Below, one piece after another: positions 1-15,000 of a DNA stretch of 64,000 nucleotides; the first letter of the stretch is position 1, and each line of letters starts with the position of its first letter. The translations under genes were made by a program, and so were the position numbers. The notes below the pieces were generated by a model. It had not been told where the DNA came from. It saw nothing but the letters and a program-made list of their open reading frames with translations, and ran no database searches. Source of the DNA: Ulota crispa (taxonomy: Eukaryota; Streptophyta; Bryopsida; Orthotrichales; Orthotrichaceae); assembly GCA_963920765.1 (NCBI GenBank), contig OY987245.1, positions 9,502,727-9,566,726 on the forward strand, given 5' to 3'.

Positions 1-3000
1 AAAGAGGGTTCCGTCCGAATATGTGACAGATGTCATCCCTCGTGTCTCGTTAAGACGGCTTTCTGGTAATGGTGCTTCAAGACGAAGTTCATCTGCTATG
101 TTGTCCAAAAGACCATCCACGTCATCAGTAATGCCTGGCTATTTTGTGCAAGACTTCAGCTTAGATGACCCTGGTAGAAAGTCTTTAGTTGTTACTAGAC
201 CAGGCATTTCAAGGAGGAACTCTTCTAAATTGGGTTTAGGGAGTAGTAGAAGAGGAAGTGGGGTGTTGCCTGATCAATTACAAGAGAAACTAGAACATTT
301 AGAAAGCGAGATAATGGAAGCAAAGAGGAACTCACTTCTTGGAGGTGGATCATTTAATGAAAGTGTAGATGTGGAAGAGTTTGGGGAGTATGATCAACCT
401 AGTAACATGTATAATTCTGAGCTAATACTTCCTAGAAGAGCTTCTGCAGCAATGCTTGAATGTGGCAGAAGATATTCATCAATAATCCCATCAGGCATTG
501 CAGCAGAGGTTGGAGGTGGTTCTAGGAGCTCCACACGAAGTGGGAGTTCCCGAGGAAGCAGGTCAGGTGTGGTTGATAATCTCTTCTCCACAATTCTCTT
601 CTTTTCATTCCAATTGCAATTAAGGTAGGAGGCTCATAAACCGTCCTTCTAAGGGCTGAAACTGGATTTTGGGGAGGTGAAACTTTTTGAAATATTTTTC
701 AGTAAATTTCCCTTGATAGACAACAGGAATTGGCATCTAACTTAAGTTGTTTCATATTTTTTGGAGCTTTGTGGACATAGTTATGAAAATTTGAAGTTAA
801 AGTGCATAGGGCTCTAAAATCGTCCACCTCCTCAAATGTACTCCACATGTACATTTCTGAAGTTTATAAAAAACAGCATGTAGAAAGGACCTACACTTGA
901 GAAAGGGGATGGTTTTAATGACAGGACGTTTTTAGAGCCTCCTACCTTAACACCATATAACATAGGAGCACCCATTAGTGTCAGTGTCCCCATAATAGTC
1001 ACCTCTAAAATCTTGGAAAATCTATGGAAGTGAATAGATGTAATGACAAGGATGTACCATATGTGAACATGAAATCTTGAAAGTGGTTATGGGTGCAATG
1101 GCAGTTTGCTCTTTAAAAATTCACAATTTATTCTCACAGTATCCAAATAATACATTTGAAAGTGCAAACTCATTTTTTTCTATTCTTAATAGGATCCTAT
1201 AATTTGCTAGTTGTTTATTAATAGTCATCATGTTCAAAACCCTTACTTTGACGTTTATGGGTGCTCCTACCGTAGGTAAATTGGAAAAAAGAGTACAGTT
1301 TAGGACTTTCACTATTTTTGTCATTATGTGAAATTCAGCATATTACAAAAGAAAAAACATGCAATTTCTTGTACAATATTGAAGTCTCAGTGATTACTTA
1401 CAAAAATTTCAAATAATTTTCAACTTTGAGCTATAGCTATGCCTACATTTACTAAATGTAAGATTAAGGTGGAGTATAAAATGGTACCTCTGTTTTTTCC
1501 CAATTTACCTACTATGGTGTTAATTACACTAGCAAGAGATGAATCTTTTGCAACCTTGAAAATATCTTGGACCATACGGTTTTCTACGTACAATTTTCAA
1601 TTGTCATGAGGTTTTTTTGTGGTATCTACTTGAAGTTGATAGAGTGGCATTTCATGATAGTCTGTTCAAAACCGTATTATTACATAATGCAAAAGAATTA
1701 TAATTTGTTCAACTTAGATGTTTTAGAAAGAGTCCCTCTTTCTCTTTTGTGACCATTACTTTCAATGGAACAAGTCCTACCTTGAATGAGGCTAGGTTTT
1801 GCAAATTCTAGTAGTGAGCGTGTATGAACGTTGCACGTTTTCCAACTCCATGTGTTTGTTGTCGAGCATATAAGAAGGAATAGTCCTTCGATAAAGCTTT
1901 CAAAGGTTTGATTAGTTCTCACCAAACAACAATGGCAATAGAAAATCTAATAATTAATGAAATTGTTTTGAGATTTAGATGCACGTGGACTACCTTGCAG
2001 GTTAGTTGAAGAAGCAGCAAACGTGGAGAGAATAGCAAACTTGAAGTCACGAGTGAGTATGCTTGAATGCGAGCGAGAAAGAGAGCGGGTTTCTGCCCTT
2101 GAAGCATCAAAAGCTTACGACAAGAGCGACGAGATGATGCGAAGGATTCAACAGCTTGAGTTAGCATTACAACAAGCTCACGAAGATTACAAGATTTTAA
2201 GCAACGGTGGGCTATCTATTTTTCTAATAAGCCGTGGAGATTTGACCACGATAGTGATCATGCATGTTCATCCATCATAGATATGTCCTCCCTATATCCC
2301 TCTAAAATCGTCCAAAAAGCTTCCTTGCAAAGGATTAATTGTGTTGTTAATCTTTGTGCTAGTGACATAGTGACATATGCATTTTAGAATCAATACACCA
2401 TCTACCAAAATGTATGCAAAATCTTCAATTTTCATGTAGCCATTTAGGCATCCAAATTCTATGCAAAAAGTATCATATTTGTGCATGTTGCCAGCTCCTC
2501 ATTACGGACAATTTAAAGATTAATAGCAACAATGGTATCTCATGTGGACAAAGGCCAAGCTTGCTAGGAGAGGAATGCTCTCTATTTGCTTAAAGGGGGA
2601 ATTTCATGGATACCCTTGAAGTTCACAATAACTTCATAAATATCCTTGCTCTTTTAGAAATTTCACATTGGACCAAAACTTTTAGGGGTTTTTATTGTTG
2701 TGCATGCCACTTTCCTTCTTCCTTTGTGCGCATACATAACAAAAAGAACTAGTGGGCGCACAAAGGAAGAAGGGAAGTGTCATGCACAACAAAAAAAAAT
2801 GCTTGAAAATCTTGGTCCAAGGGTATTTGTGAAATTTCTGAAAAAGTAGGAGTATCTATGAAATTATTGCAAATTTCAGGGGTATCCATGAAACTTTTCC
2901 TTGCTTAAATTGCCCCCATGAGATCATTGAACATGGCAAAGAATTCTTAAACATTTGAAATCAGCAAAAGGGATCTTTTTAGTGGTACAAGAAATATGTC

Positions 3001-6000
3001 TGATTTAGAGCTTTTTAGAAGGACAGAGGGAGTACATGGTAGTGTCAAAAAAAAAAAAACAAAGATTGTTGTATTTAACCCCTAAATGCCCAAGCAACCA
3101 GATTTGGGTCTTTGCAAAACTTTGAAGATGAATAAAACCTTATCAAATCATTATTATTATTATTATTATTATTATTTTCAATGTAATTTTTTTTTGAAGT
3201 CTACTTTCAACACCAAAAATCCTATTTTGAAAATGAAAGTTGATGATATTTTTATTCAAGATTTGTACAAGGGTGTCCATTGCCATCTTGAGTTTTTTAG
3301 TGTTGGAAGATCTTGAAAATGAGCCTCAAATACACTAGAGCTTAGATAAAAATCCACATTAGAAATCCATTTAAGAAAAATGTAGAAGTAGATTTTTAAA
3401 ACTGTAAATTGATTAGAGTTAAACAGGTAATGACTTTAAACCTCATATTTTTTTGGTGACCAACTTTTAGATTTGACATGTGAAATGAGGATTGGAAGAC
3501 TTTAAGTCACTTTTGCAGTTTTAACACCCTCGTATTCAAATGTTATAATCTTTCAAACTATAAATGATATTATTGTGTTTTCTTTTTTCATATAATCTAT
3601 GACTGTACGATTACACATGAAAAAAACTTGATGAAATTTTTGAAAAGGTTGATTGATTGTTCAGTTTCATGGGACGTCCAAGAAACTCAGATAGGGCTTG
3701 GGCATTTAGGGGTTAAAATAAGAATCACAATAGTAAAAAGCCATTGTACATTCAATCTGACACATCTTCCGCTTATGAAATAGAAACAAAGCAGTTGCAT
3801 TGTAGAAGGACCAATTTAGATCGAGAAGATCGAGAGGATCGCTGCATTGACAAGGAAAGGGACAACAACAGAACAAAATGCCCTCAAGATCTCCTTCGAG
3901 ACTTAGAATGCGATATTGACAAGAAACGAAGCGACTTGGAGTATGCTGAATTTAGTATGCAGGTCAAACATCTTGTAAAAACATTCCAATACACGTGAGC
4001 ATAAGAACATTTATATCATGTTACATGCTTGGAGTTGGTGTACGATTTGTAACAAGGAAGATTTTGATCTTTGATAAGTTTAGAAGACATTTTTTGTCAT
4101 ATTTTTTTCTCAACAAATTTTGACATTCCAACTCTCATGAAGTTGGAATGCCTGTTGAATTATCAAGCGGATGCAAATAAATAATATTCCAATTGTTCGA
4201 ATTTATGCATTTAAAAAATCGAAAATACATTGTTTCACTTCCTAAATTGGGTGTTGGAAATCTAAAATGATCTCAAGATGAGTTTGTCTACTTTTACTTA
4301 GTTTTAGAATAATGAATCTAAAGTTATAAACCAGATCTTGGGATATAAATTTAGGGAATTACTACAGCAACACCCTAAATTGCTAAAGGGACACCCCCTT
4401 TGAGCATGAAAATGTGATTTTTAATGCTGATTTTGCTAATTTTTTATTTGGATCAAAAGATTTGTTTTGCCTTTTATCATTCTAAGGCTATATTATAAAA
4501 AAGAAAGGTGTGCTTAAATTTCAAAATAAAAATATAGGATTTTTGAGTTACTTAAAGCAAAAATATATAAAAAAATAGCCTTGGTGCAATAATTTTTCAG
4601 TTTCTTTTTGTATTTGTCATGTTTTCTTTCAAGAAGGTGATGATATTGTGATTGAATGAATGATGAACCACTTAACAAATACAAAATAGCACTAAATTAT
4701 CAAATTTCATGCTCAAAGGGGGTGTCTCGTTAGCAATTTAGGGTGTTGCTTTAGTAATTCCCTAAATTTATAGTTGTTTAATATTTCCATATTGCATTAA
4801 GTTCAAATTAATTGGTCAATTTAAAACTAAGATTTTTTTTTTTTTTAGGTTGGATACATAATATTTTTTTATAAGCTCAAACCAAGTAAGAAATATTTGA
4901 AACCATTGTAGTGGTATATAAATATTCAAAAAAATTTACAAAAGGCCTAATGTCTATTATAGAGCAAAGCTTCCTAATCATTTAGGTTTTGTTTGAACCA
5001 AGTAAGAAGGAATTAAATATTAAAAAATCAATTAATAAATGCAAATTAAATTTGAGTTTCAATTGAAGATAGAGAGACAAATTCTATAAGCATTGTGACA
5101 AAAAGGCTTTTTCTAAATGTTCTACATTTAAAGCTAATGTACTAGTTCAAAACAAATAGGCTTGTTTTGTCAATAAGTATTTAACCCCTCACCGCCCAAG
5201 GGGCCCAAATTGGGCCCCTCTAAATTTTATTCATAAATGAGCAATGTTTATTTAAGATTTTTTTAGTGATTCTTATTATTATTAAATTCTTATTGAAGTC
5301 TATTTTCAACATCAAGAGTCTAATTTTTAGAATGAATTAAAGTGATTTGTCTATTTAAGAATTTGTGCAAAGGTGTCCATTTCAAATCTTCACTTTCTAG
5401 TGTTGAAGGTTCTTGAAAATGAGCCTCAAGTACACTAGAACTTGGAGAAATAATCATATTAAAAATTCAATTTAAAAATTGAAGAATAGATTTTGAGAAA
5501 CCGTAAATTGATTGGGGTTATGCAAGTTATACTTTACATACTTGTTTATTTTTGGTACCCTCAATTTCAGGTTTGAGATGCAAAAAAAAGATTGAAAGAC
5601 TTCAAATCACTTTTGCAGTTTTAACACCCTCATGATCAAACATTATAATCTTTCAATCTATAAATGGTGTTGTTATGATTTCTTTTCCTACATGATCTAC
5701 AACATGTCTATTTTGAATTTGTACGATTGCGCTTCAGAGAAAATTGATAAGATTGATCAAAATGCCAGCATTTTGTTCACTTTCAAACAAATTCTAAGAT
5801 ACTCAAAAACACCATGGGCGGTGAGGGGTTAATATGGATGAAAGATAAACTTTTAAAAATTCATAGAATAAAATTTTATCTAAATTAAAGCAAAATGAAT
5901 AAAACCCACATCGTCATTATAGAAAAATGCATAAAAATAAACTTTTCTTATGCTGGGTAGAATCATAAATTTCCTTGTAATGAAAAAATCAGATATCTAA

Positions 6001-9000
6001 TGATGTTTGTTTACGTAATGTGAACTTTTAAACTAAAATGCAATTTCGAAATTTAATAGCTGATTTGCTAGGTTTTTCTTATTCCTAAAATTTCATCAAA
6101 ATGAATTTGTAACCAAAATTTTGTCAAAGTTTTAATGGTAAAATTTGTTAAAGAAAAGTGCTTTTGTTTGCTAAAATTTTGCTCTCAAACATAAACAATT
6201 CTCATGAAAACAAAAATAAATTGATAGTAGTCAAAATGACAAGATCAACTATCTTTTAAAGATTCGTTTCAATCTAAATATGTTATGTACGTTCCTTATG
6301 TAGATACCCGTTTCAACTAAATAAGCATGTTCATAACTTATAATTATACAAGTTTATTTTACATGTTATAAGAAGCACAAACTGTTTACATTGTGCTTTC
6401 TTCATAAGAATCTTTTGAAAGTTGATCAAAATAATTATAAAAGAGTCATGTTTTTGTTTTTGTTTTTTGAAAAATTAGTAAGAAAATAAAATATAATAAT
6501 GCATAGGAAAACAATGCAGCTTAAAATGAATTGGTGCATCTTGCACTAATTGAATCAATATGAGTAGTTACAATTAACAGCAAAAGTATGGAAAAATACA
6601 CATAAATACATATACTTGGACACAAACATATACATGTGTGAATCGCTTAATTGTCAAAGATAACAGATTTTTACCAAATTTAACAAAAGCTTTTTGATAA
6701 CATAGTTTCTTTATACGGTTCAATTCATATACATTGGTGCTCATTAGCATTGTTGACTAAACCCAAAAATCTCAAGATATTAACAAATTTTATGTTCTTG
6801 AAAATTTGATGAAAAATTAAAAATGTTAAATTTTTTGACTTAATATTTATTGCCTTAACAGAAAGTAGTAGAGAAGTATGGAAGATGTATGAAAGCACCT
6901 CTAACACGATCAACACCTTATATAATTGATGGCTCAACGGCTGGGCCACCAAACATATGCAATGATGGTACTCCTTCAATAGAATTTACTCATTTGAAAA
7001 TGGGACATCCAACACGAGCACCCTCCGAGGTATGTAAAAATTATAATCATATTACTAAAATCACAAGGCCCTCTATAATACCATATCTTGACCTTTATAA
7101 TATTACATCTCTGAAGTGCAATATTATCACATAGATACAATTTTAAAACTTATTAAATTTTTTTCTTACATTGATTTCTATTTAACATATGAAAATCTTA
7201 ATAAAATTCTAATGATGAATATGTAGCATAGTAACTGCCAATTACTACTGGTGTGTTAGAATCATAATAACATTTTAAATGTATTGGCCTACATAGCACT
7301 ATATCAATTGAAACTTATCTATTTTGATGCTACATGTCATTCAAAAGAATTTTGATTCTAGATTTATTAATTAAAGATTAGCATTTGGTAATTATAGATG
7401 GTCACCTTTACTACATCCGGACCAATGGGACCTCAATTGGTTCGAATTGTGGAACAAGTAGGAAAAAACTTGCCACAAATTATCATGCGAGAAGTTGGCA
7501 AGATAGTGAGAAATTTATTCTGCTTCTAATCTTCATTTACAAATATTTCCTTTTTTTTAGTGTATCCTTCATTTTTAGGGCACCAAGGTTTGATCAAGTA
7601 GATTAATGTAGGTAATTTACATCCAATTTGTTGCAAGTCTCACATTTTTCCACAAGTTTTGATATTTTTGAATTGATAAAAATAAAAAGGAAAAAAATGA
7701 TGGATACCCCTAAAGTTTGCAATAGTTGTACAAAGGAGTATGCTAAATTGTGAGTGGGGATCCAAAAGCAGTGAGCCTAATTTTTTTGTCAAAGATATAA
7801 AATTTCACTTGTAAATGTGTACATACGGCCTTATAAATTTATAAGTGTGCAATATAAATGTTCATTTCTTGAAAAACTTGCTATTTTTAAAGTTTTTCAT
7901 TGATTTTGAGCTCAAAATTGGTTACATCTTACTCAATCTTGGCTCACTGCTCATGGGCTCATTAGTTTATGCTCACAAAATAGCAGGCACCCCTACTTTT
8001 TCAGAAATTGTACAAATACTCTTAGACCATACTTTTCAAACCTTTGTTCTACTTTGCATACCACTTCCTCTTCCCATTGTGCACATGCAAACTTACTTCT
8101 TTCCCAGAGTTGTGGGCGCATAAAGGGAGAAAGAAGTGGCATGCACGATAGAACATACACTTGAAAAGTATAGTCTGAAAATATTTGTGGAATTTCTGAA
8201 AAATTAAGGGATATATACCAGTATTACAAACTTTAAGGATACCCATCAAATTTTCTGATAAACAAACTACCAAGTGCTAATGGCGTTTTTTGTTTTTTTA
8301 AACATTGGTGGGAAAAGTGAGACTTGTAAGAAGAATTGTGTATAGGAGCCCTTATCCGCTGAATCAAAACCATTGTACCAAAAAAGATATAAAACTTAAT
8401 AGACATGGTGGTCTTCTTTTTAATCTAATATTTAAAATTAACTTTATTTTTATTTTTTGTTAGTATCAAAATTACTATTGTATCGGGGTCATTACATTCT
8501 ATTTTGAGATTGGTTCAAATGAATTTTGTACAACCTATTTTTGTGTTTATATTATAAAGGTTTATCTAAAAAAGCATAATTTTTTTTAGCATCTTTACCA
8601 ACCTAAAAAGGTTAAAATGCGGAGAATGTTATACTATGGGAGGAGATCCGTGAGCCGTGAGTTTTGAGCTTGAATTTTTGTCAAAATCTTAAATTCTACC
8701 TAATAGGTAGAAATTGCCTATTTTTGCACTTGACCAAGTGCAATCTCCGTGCACCCGACTATAACTAAAATGTTCAAAATGACCTAGAAGAGGTCCACAA
8801 GGGGAGTTTTTTTATACCTTTTTTAAAATTCCTTTAATATTTTTTGAATTTTTAATTAATTAAATATTAAGTAATTAATATTTAATTATTAAGTTTCCCC
8901 TCACTCCCTCAGACCCCACGGAGCTGCCCGGGGTTAGAGGGAGGGGGGAGGGAATAAATGAGGGGCAAGGTTGAATGGGGGCCTTTTATAGGTTTTTTTT

Positions 9001-12000
9001 TTTTTAATTTTGAATTTTTGGATTTTGCCACGTGTCCTTGCCTGCCCATGCAAGGACACGTGGCAAAATCTGAAAATTCCAAATTATAAAAATAAAAAAA
9101 TAAAAAAATAAAAAAAATAAAAAAACTATATAAGGTCCCCATTCGACCTTGTCCCTCATTTATTCCCTCCCCCCTCCCTCAAACCCCGGGCAGCTCCGTG
9201 GGGTCTGAGGGAGTGAGGGGAAACTTAATAATTAAATCTTAATTACTTAATTAATTAATAATTAGTTAAATTTAAATTTAAAAAATTAAAAAAGGTTGGA
9301 AAAAAAAAAAAAAAACCCCACTCATGGGGCAAACTTTGGCATTTGTCCCCCCTTGTTGGAGATGAAGTACATTTTGCTCGTACAATCATAAGTGCGATTT
9401 TATACGATCAAGTGCAAAAATTGCTAATCACGTGACTATATACATAAGGTTGTGTAATAATGCATTTGGAATTTTCATCTCTTGAAATTTTTGTTGTTTC
9501 CTTAGTTTTTCCATTGATTTGAGCTTACACATTTAGTGCTTGAAATGATTTAAAAAAAATACAAACTTACTTCAAAGTTTATACATTTGTTGTCATCAAA
9601 AAAATTAATTGTCATTTTCATGTTGCAGGCAACATCCAATCTTTCCAAAAAAGATTCTTCAAATTACTTACCTTTTGGAAACGATGAGTCTAAACGTTGT
9701 CTTCCTTCATCCTCTCACAAATATTAGTCAAATTTTATATGTTGTTTAATAGTACTCATTTAGATAAACATCCCTCATATCATATGTAACTCAAAATTTA
9801 CACAACTTATCTTAATGATTTAGAGACACCCAAAAATTTATAATTACACTCTTTGAGATTTTCATTATTTGTTTTCTACACTTGACCAGTATTCATTCAC
9901 AAGTGGGACTCTTTTTCTTACTAAATAATTCAAACTACTTAATTATACAATCACAATTAAGTTAATAAAGACAGTAACCAAAAGTACACTTGAAGCTTAG
10001 TAATTCTAGGTGAGTTTTGATGATTTGTTTTTTTTAAATTAATTTCCAACACTTGAAATTTGTCAAACGTTAGATTCTTGAAAAAAGTATGATTCAAGAC
10101 TGATGGGTACAAAGCATATCTTGAAAATTAATTTATGTATCTAATAGGTTAGTTGAATTGGTAGAGAAACTAAAATTGTTGCTCACAAATCATACAGTAA
10201 TTTTATTTTTAAATTTTTATTTTCAGATATTTTACTTATTTGGAATAGATACCTCATTCTTGAATGCTAAGAAAATATGATACAAAGCTTTGAACTTCTC
10301 CAAATTATCTTTTTTTTGTTAAATTTTTACACTTAAATGTCGGATTTCTTAGCTTCTAACTCTCTTTTTTCACTAAGTTAGGTCATCTATATTCTACCTT
10401 TTAAAAATCTGCTGAAGTTTGAATAATTCAAAATTGAACTATTCGGGGTAGTCACACCTTGTTCACCCCATTCTCAATCTTTAACCCCTAAAGGACCATT
10501 GTGCCTTTGGGGGACAAATGGGATTTCAGGCATGTACCTATGGCTAAATGTGATTTTCTGAAACTTTTATTGAAGGTGAGGAGTTCAAAAATCTACAAGG
10601 GAATCTAGGGAGCTATTTTATTTGAATAAAAATCTGAAATAGGTTCTTTAGACTTATATAGACGTGGGGAGCTTTGAATCATTCAATTTTGATAGATGAG
10701 ATGAAAGTTATGAGAAGTTTTAGTTTGCGGGTAGGTGTGGTTTTGCTCTAAAAAAATAACTTATAAACTTCATTTTTGAACGCAAATTTAACAATTTTGC
10801 AAAAGAAACTATTGGAAAGGGTGAACATTGCTTGCTAGAACAATCTCACCATTGGGATTATTGTGATTCAATTCCATTGCAAGGTTATTAACAATGTAAG
10901 ATTTTGTTCAATCTCAAACCTTATTCCATTTTATGTTTTTTTTAAGAATGAAAATTAAGTATTTTTGTTTTGATTTTTTTCCAAAGATTCTCAACTAATT
11001 CCCCACCATAAAAAAATAAACCTCAAAACTCCATGGTGCAAACATTATAAGTTTAAAAAGTTGAAAGTCAAATAATGTAGTCGAACAAGGTGCAAGAAAG
11101 ATTGTTTTTACACTTTCAACGCAAATATCTTGCAATCTATGCGGTCAAAGTTTTTAAGTTTTGAATAACACATTCTTATACAAGTCTAGTACAAGATCCT
11201 ATAGTTAGATATGCAAAAAGACCAATCTTCAAACTTTTTCACTCTTTGCCATAGAAGTGGTAGTTTTGAGTGTCTTTTGACAAAATAAAGGCAATGGTCC
11301 TTTGGGGGTTAAAGAATGGAGTTGTGGCAATTTTTTCTTGATTTGTAGAGGCCCCATTCTTTAAAAATTGAGAAGTTTTTCTTTTTGCCTTTGGAGGAGA
11401 AGAATGGGTAGGGAGAAGTTTTAGCATGTGATGTTTTTACAAACTTATATCTCTTTTTCATCTTGTTCTTCATGCTTTCACTCTTTTTGTAATTAGAAAC
11501 TTTAGTTGAGCATGTGAATACAACTTGTTTTCTTACCACATCACCATTATTTAGGTGAATACATTCTCCATTCTCCACCAAAAAATGAGCAGGGATCTAT
11601 GATCTTTGAGTCTATATTTTTTATATCAAAACACTAAATTTCACCTATAATTATGTACATATGACCCAATAATTGTGCAATTAAAACTTTTATCTTCTGA
11701 AAAACTTGCCATTTTTTTTGTTTTTCCATTGAATTTGAGCTCAAAATTGGTTATTGTTTTCAAAATCTTAGTTCACCACTCATGTCCCACCATCTTATGC
11801 TCACAAAATAGCATTATCCATTCTCCACCGCCCACAAAAGAAGAATCACATTTCTTCATGGAGAAGTGCCCCCATTTGCTCCTATTTCCACTCCACAACT
11901 TCTCATTCTTCATAGAAGTTTCATTACTGGAGGGGTGACTATTTCTTTATATTTAACAACTTTTTAGTTTGGAATTATATACGCAATGGGATTCCTTTGT

Positions 12001-15000
12001 CCCACAATAAAAGTCTGTTTTTATGGATATGACAAAAAAGATTTTAGGAAACTTCTTTTTAATACATGTGAAAAATAAATGAAAATGGAGTTAAATAGCA
12101 ATCAAATTTAACTTTTCAGTTGCAAAACAATTGGGAAGTTCCTATTGACAAAAACTTTTGAATAAAAAAGAATTCAGAATCTTTTTCTTCACAAATGTAT
12201 GTTTAGAAAATGAAGAATTTCTAGAAGGTATACTTTTTTATAAATACACAATGTTTGATGATTTTAGAATAGATTTTAAAATTTTGACACTAGTGTATAT
12301 ATATTTTTTAAATGATATTGGTTTTGAAGTGTATTTAGGCCTTTTACTCAATCTACTCATCAACATTGTTCTCATTTACTTGATTTTAAAATTAAAAAAT
12401 TCTTATAAAGTGGAAAATAATGCCAGTTGCCAAGATGAGTTGGACCTTTAACTCAGTTTTTGTTTGTTGAGCTTAGGTTTGAATAGTATGAAATGCAATA
12501 TTTGTCAATTTGGGAAAAATGATTGATTTTGGGAGTTTAGAAATTTTCATTTTTAAGAGTTTTTCAATGATTTAGAGTGAGTTTATGATGATTTCTTCAA
12601 GACCTAACATCAATGATGAAACAATGACATATCTTGAAGGAATTATAAAACAATCCACTATAAATCATCAAATATTCTCACAACTGCAATATTCAATGTC
12701 CCAAAATTGATTTTGGAAAAGACTTTTTCCCAAATTGGCAAATATCGTGTTATGAGGTACACTATTCAATAGAATAATTAATGTGAGACTCAAGAAAAAT
12801 ACAAAACAATCTCATATTATGGTACAAAGGGAATATCATTTGGCATAATTTTTTGTTTGTTTGAAACGAACAATAATTAGTAGAAACAATATCTAAAATT
12901 TTGGTCCATTTCATTCATAAAGAAGATGAGCATTTTATAATTAAAATAGAGAACAAACTAAACTAATGAAACCCAATAGGAGGAATTGAAACACCATTCA
13001 TTCATTGCTATGTTTCATTTTTATTTTTTATGGACTTAGTTTGATGATGAACTCAAAATCTCACATCTTTTTTTAAAAATGTGGACAAAACAAAAATGAA
13101 AAGGCATTTTACTTGGACAGATCTCATGCTATTTTATTTCTTATTTTTAAGGATTATACACTTGATGAGGATTTGCAGTTTTCATTGTCATAAAGATGAA
13201 TGAAATCTATTGAAGTTAATGAAATCAGATTAAAGATGTTACCTTTCATGACCTTGGAACAAACATTGTATAATGTTAATTATTGACCATGTTTTTTCTT
13301 TGAGAGTAATTAATCTCCAACTTGACATTTTTCCAAATTCCCATACTCAAACCTCAATGGCACTTACTTCAATTAGTAGGAAGTAAATACATAAAAAAAT
13401 AGTAAAGTACAAAAAAAATTCCCTTCATCTCCATTATGTCAAATAAAATCTCTGAATTCATAAAATTAATATTTGTTAATTTGGTTGTCATTCAAGTTCA
13501 ATCGTAAGATTAGTGCTTTTCTTACACAAATTTATTTTTTATCTAACATCATATTTATGCATAAATCACATGACATATCAAAGAATTTACAATTAATCTT
13601 TTTGCAAGTTCAAGGAAGGTGTAACAATTTGAGAGAAACAAACTGCATGTTAATACAAACTATATATTGACACAAACAATGGAGTACTTTACATATGAAC
13701 AATCGCAGCCATTGTTTACACGGTTAAACTTCAGTAATTTGAAAAAATGCACATTCAAATGTGACAGTTCACACATGCAATACTTTTATAATCTTTTATT
13801 TTGTTTCAATAGAACAACGGAATTTTGCAACAACTCTATCCTAAACAATTTCCTTTTGAATCTACAAACAACAAGCTCAAATCAATGAGAAATCTACATG
13901 TTAACATTAACTTCTAGTGATATATGAACATACTTTTTATGCTACTTAATTGAATACGGCCCAAAAAACCTATTGCATAATTGCTGAATATTACTTGAAG
14001 TACACTCGATTGGTTTTGAAGTCAGAGTCCTAATGATTTCTATGATTAGGTCTAATAGTTAACCTAATAGCCAATTCACTTAGCACAAAGAAAAACCTTT
14101 TCTATTGTTGAATTGATGATTTTCAAATCATATATAGAATGAAAATGTTTAAAGTATCTTTCATTTAACTCAAAGAGCCTAGAGACTGTCCAAATGTTCT
14201 TAAATAGTAATGATGTTGTTAAAATGCGAACTACAAGAAAAAGCGAATGACAAATTAAAATTAAAATTTACAAAATCTGATCTATCATATCCACATGCTT
14301 GAATCTAGCATTACACTACTTATATTAGAAAAAATCCAACTTTCCTTTAAAGTTGATTAAAATTTCAATAATTGTGGGTTTTCCAAGAAATTTTTGCCGT
14401 TTTTACACTATGAAATTTTAATTGTGGTACTTTTTCAGGATTTTAAAGGTCAAATTTTGAAAACATGAACAAGTCAAAAATTTGAATTGGAGAAACGAGT
14501 TTCTAAATAATACATACTTGCACTAATGAAATTGTAGGATTTTTAACAAGTACATGTTTTCGAAAGGCAAACTTTTATAAGAATCTTACAGAATAGTAAA
14601 GGGTCATGGTTTTGGGAAAAACTGTGTAATAATTGTATCAATAAAAATAAGAAGACGTATTTCATCGTGTTTTACTTGTGAGATTTGCTTTGTTGTTTGA
14701 AATACTCTCATATGGAATTTTCAACATAATAATGTTTGATATTTATATAATTGATATGTTCTAACAAATAATTAATCTTGAAATGTGGTGCATAACAATG
14801 GAATGACTTTCTTTTGTGAGTGTAAAATGGTGAGCCATGAGTGGTGAGTCAAGACTTTGTGAGCTAGAATTAATTCAACGCTCAAAATTAATGAAAAAAT
14901 TAAAAATCAGCAAGTTTTTCTAGAGATGAAAGTTTAAAATGCATAATTATAGTGCCCTATGTACTCAATTGTAAGTAAAATTTCAAATTTTGACAAAAGT

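Noticed and set aside
11568-11829. CATTCTCCACC on both sides of D3 as a 10-12-bp target duplication
   Set aside because: Part of the repeat equals the D terminus GGAGAATG in reverse, so it may be remnant termini rather than a duplication.
12158-12451. 97-codon open frame in a long intron
   Set aside because: Phe/Ile/Leu/Tyr-rich as expected of AT-rich DNA; no family resemblance and no raised GC.
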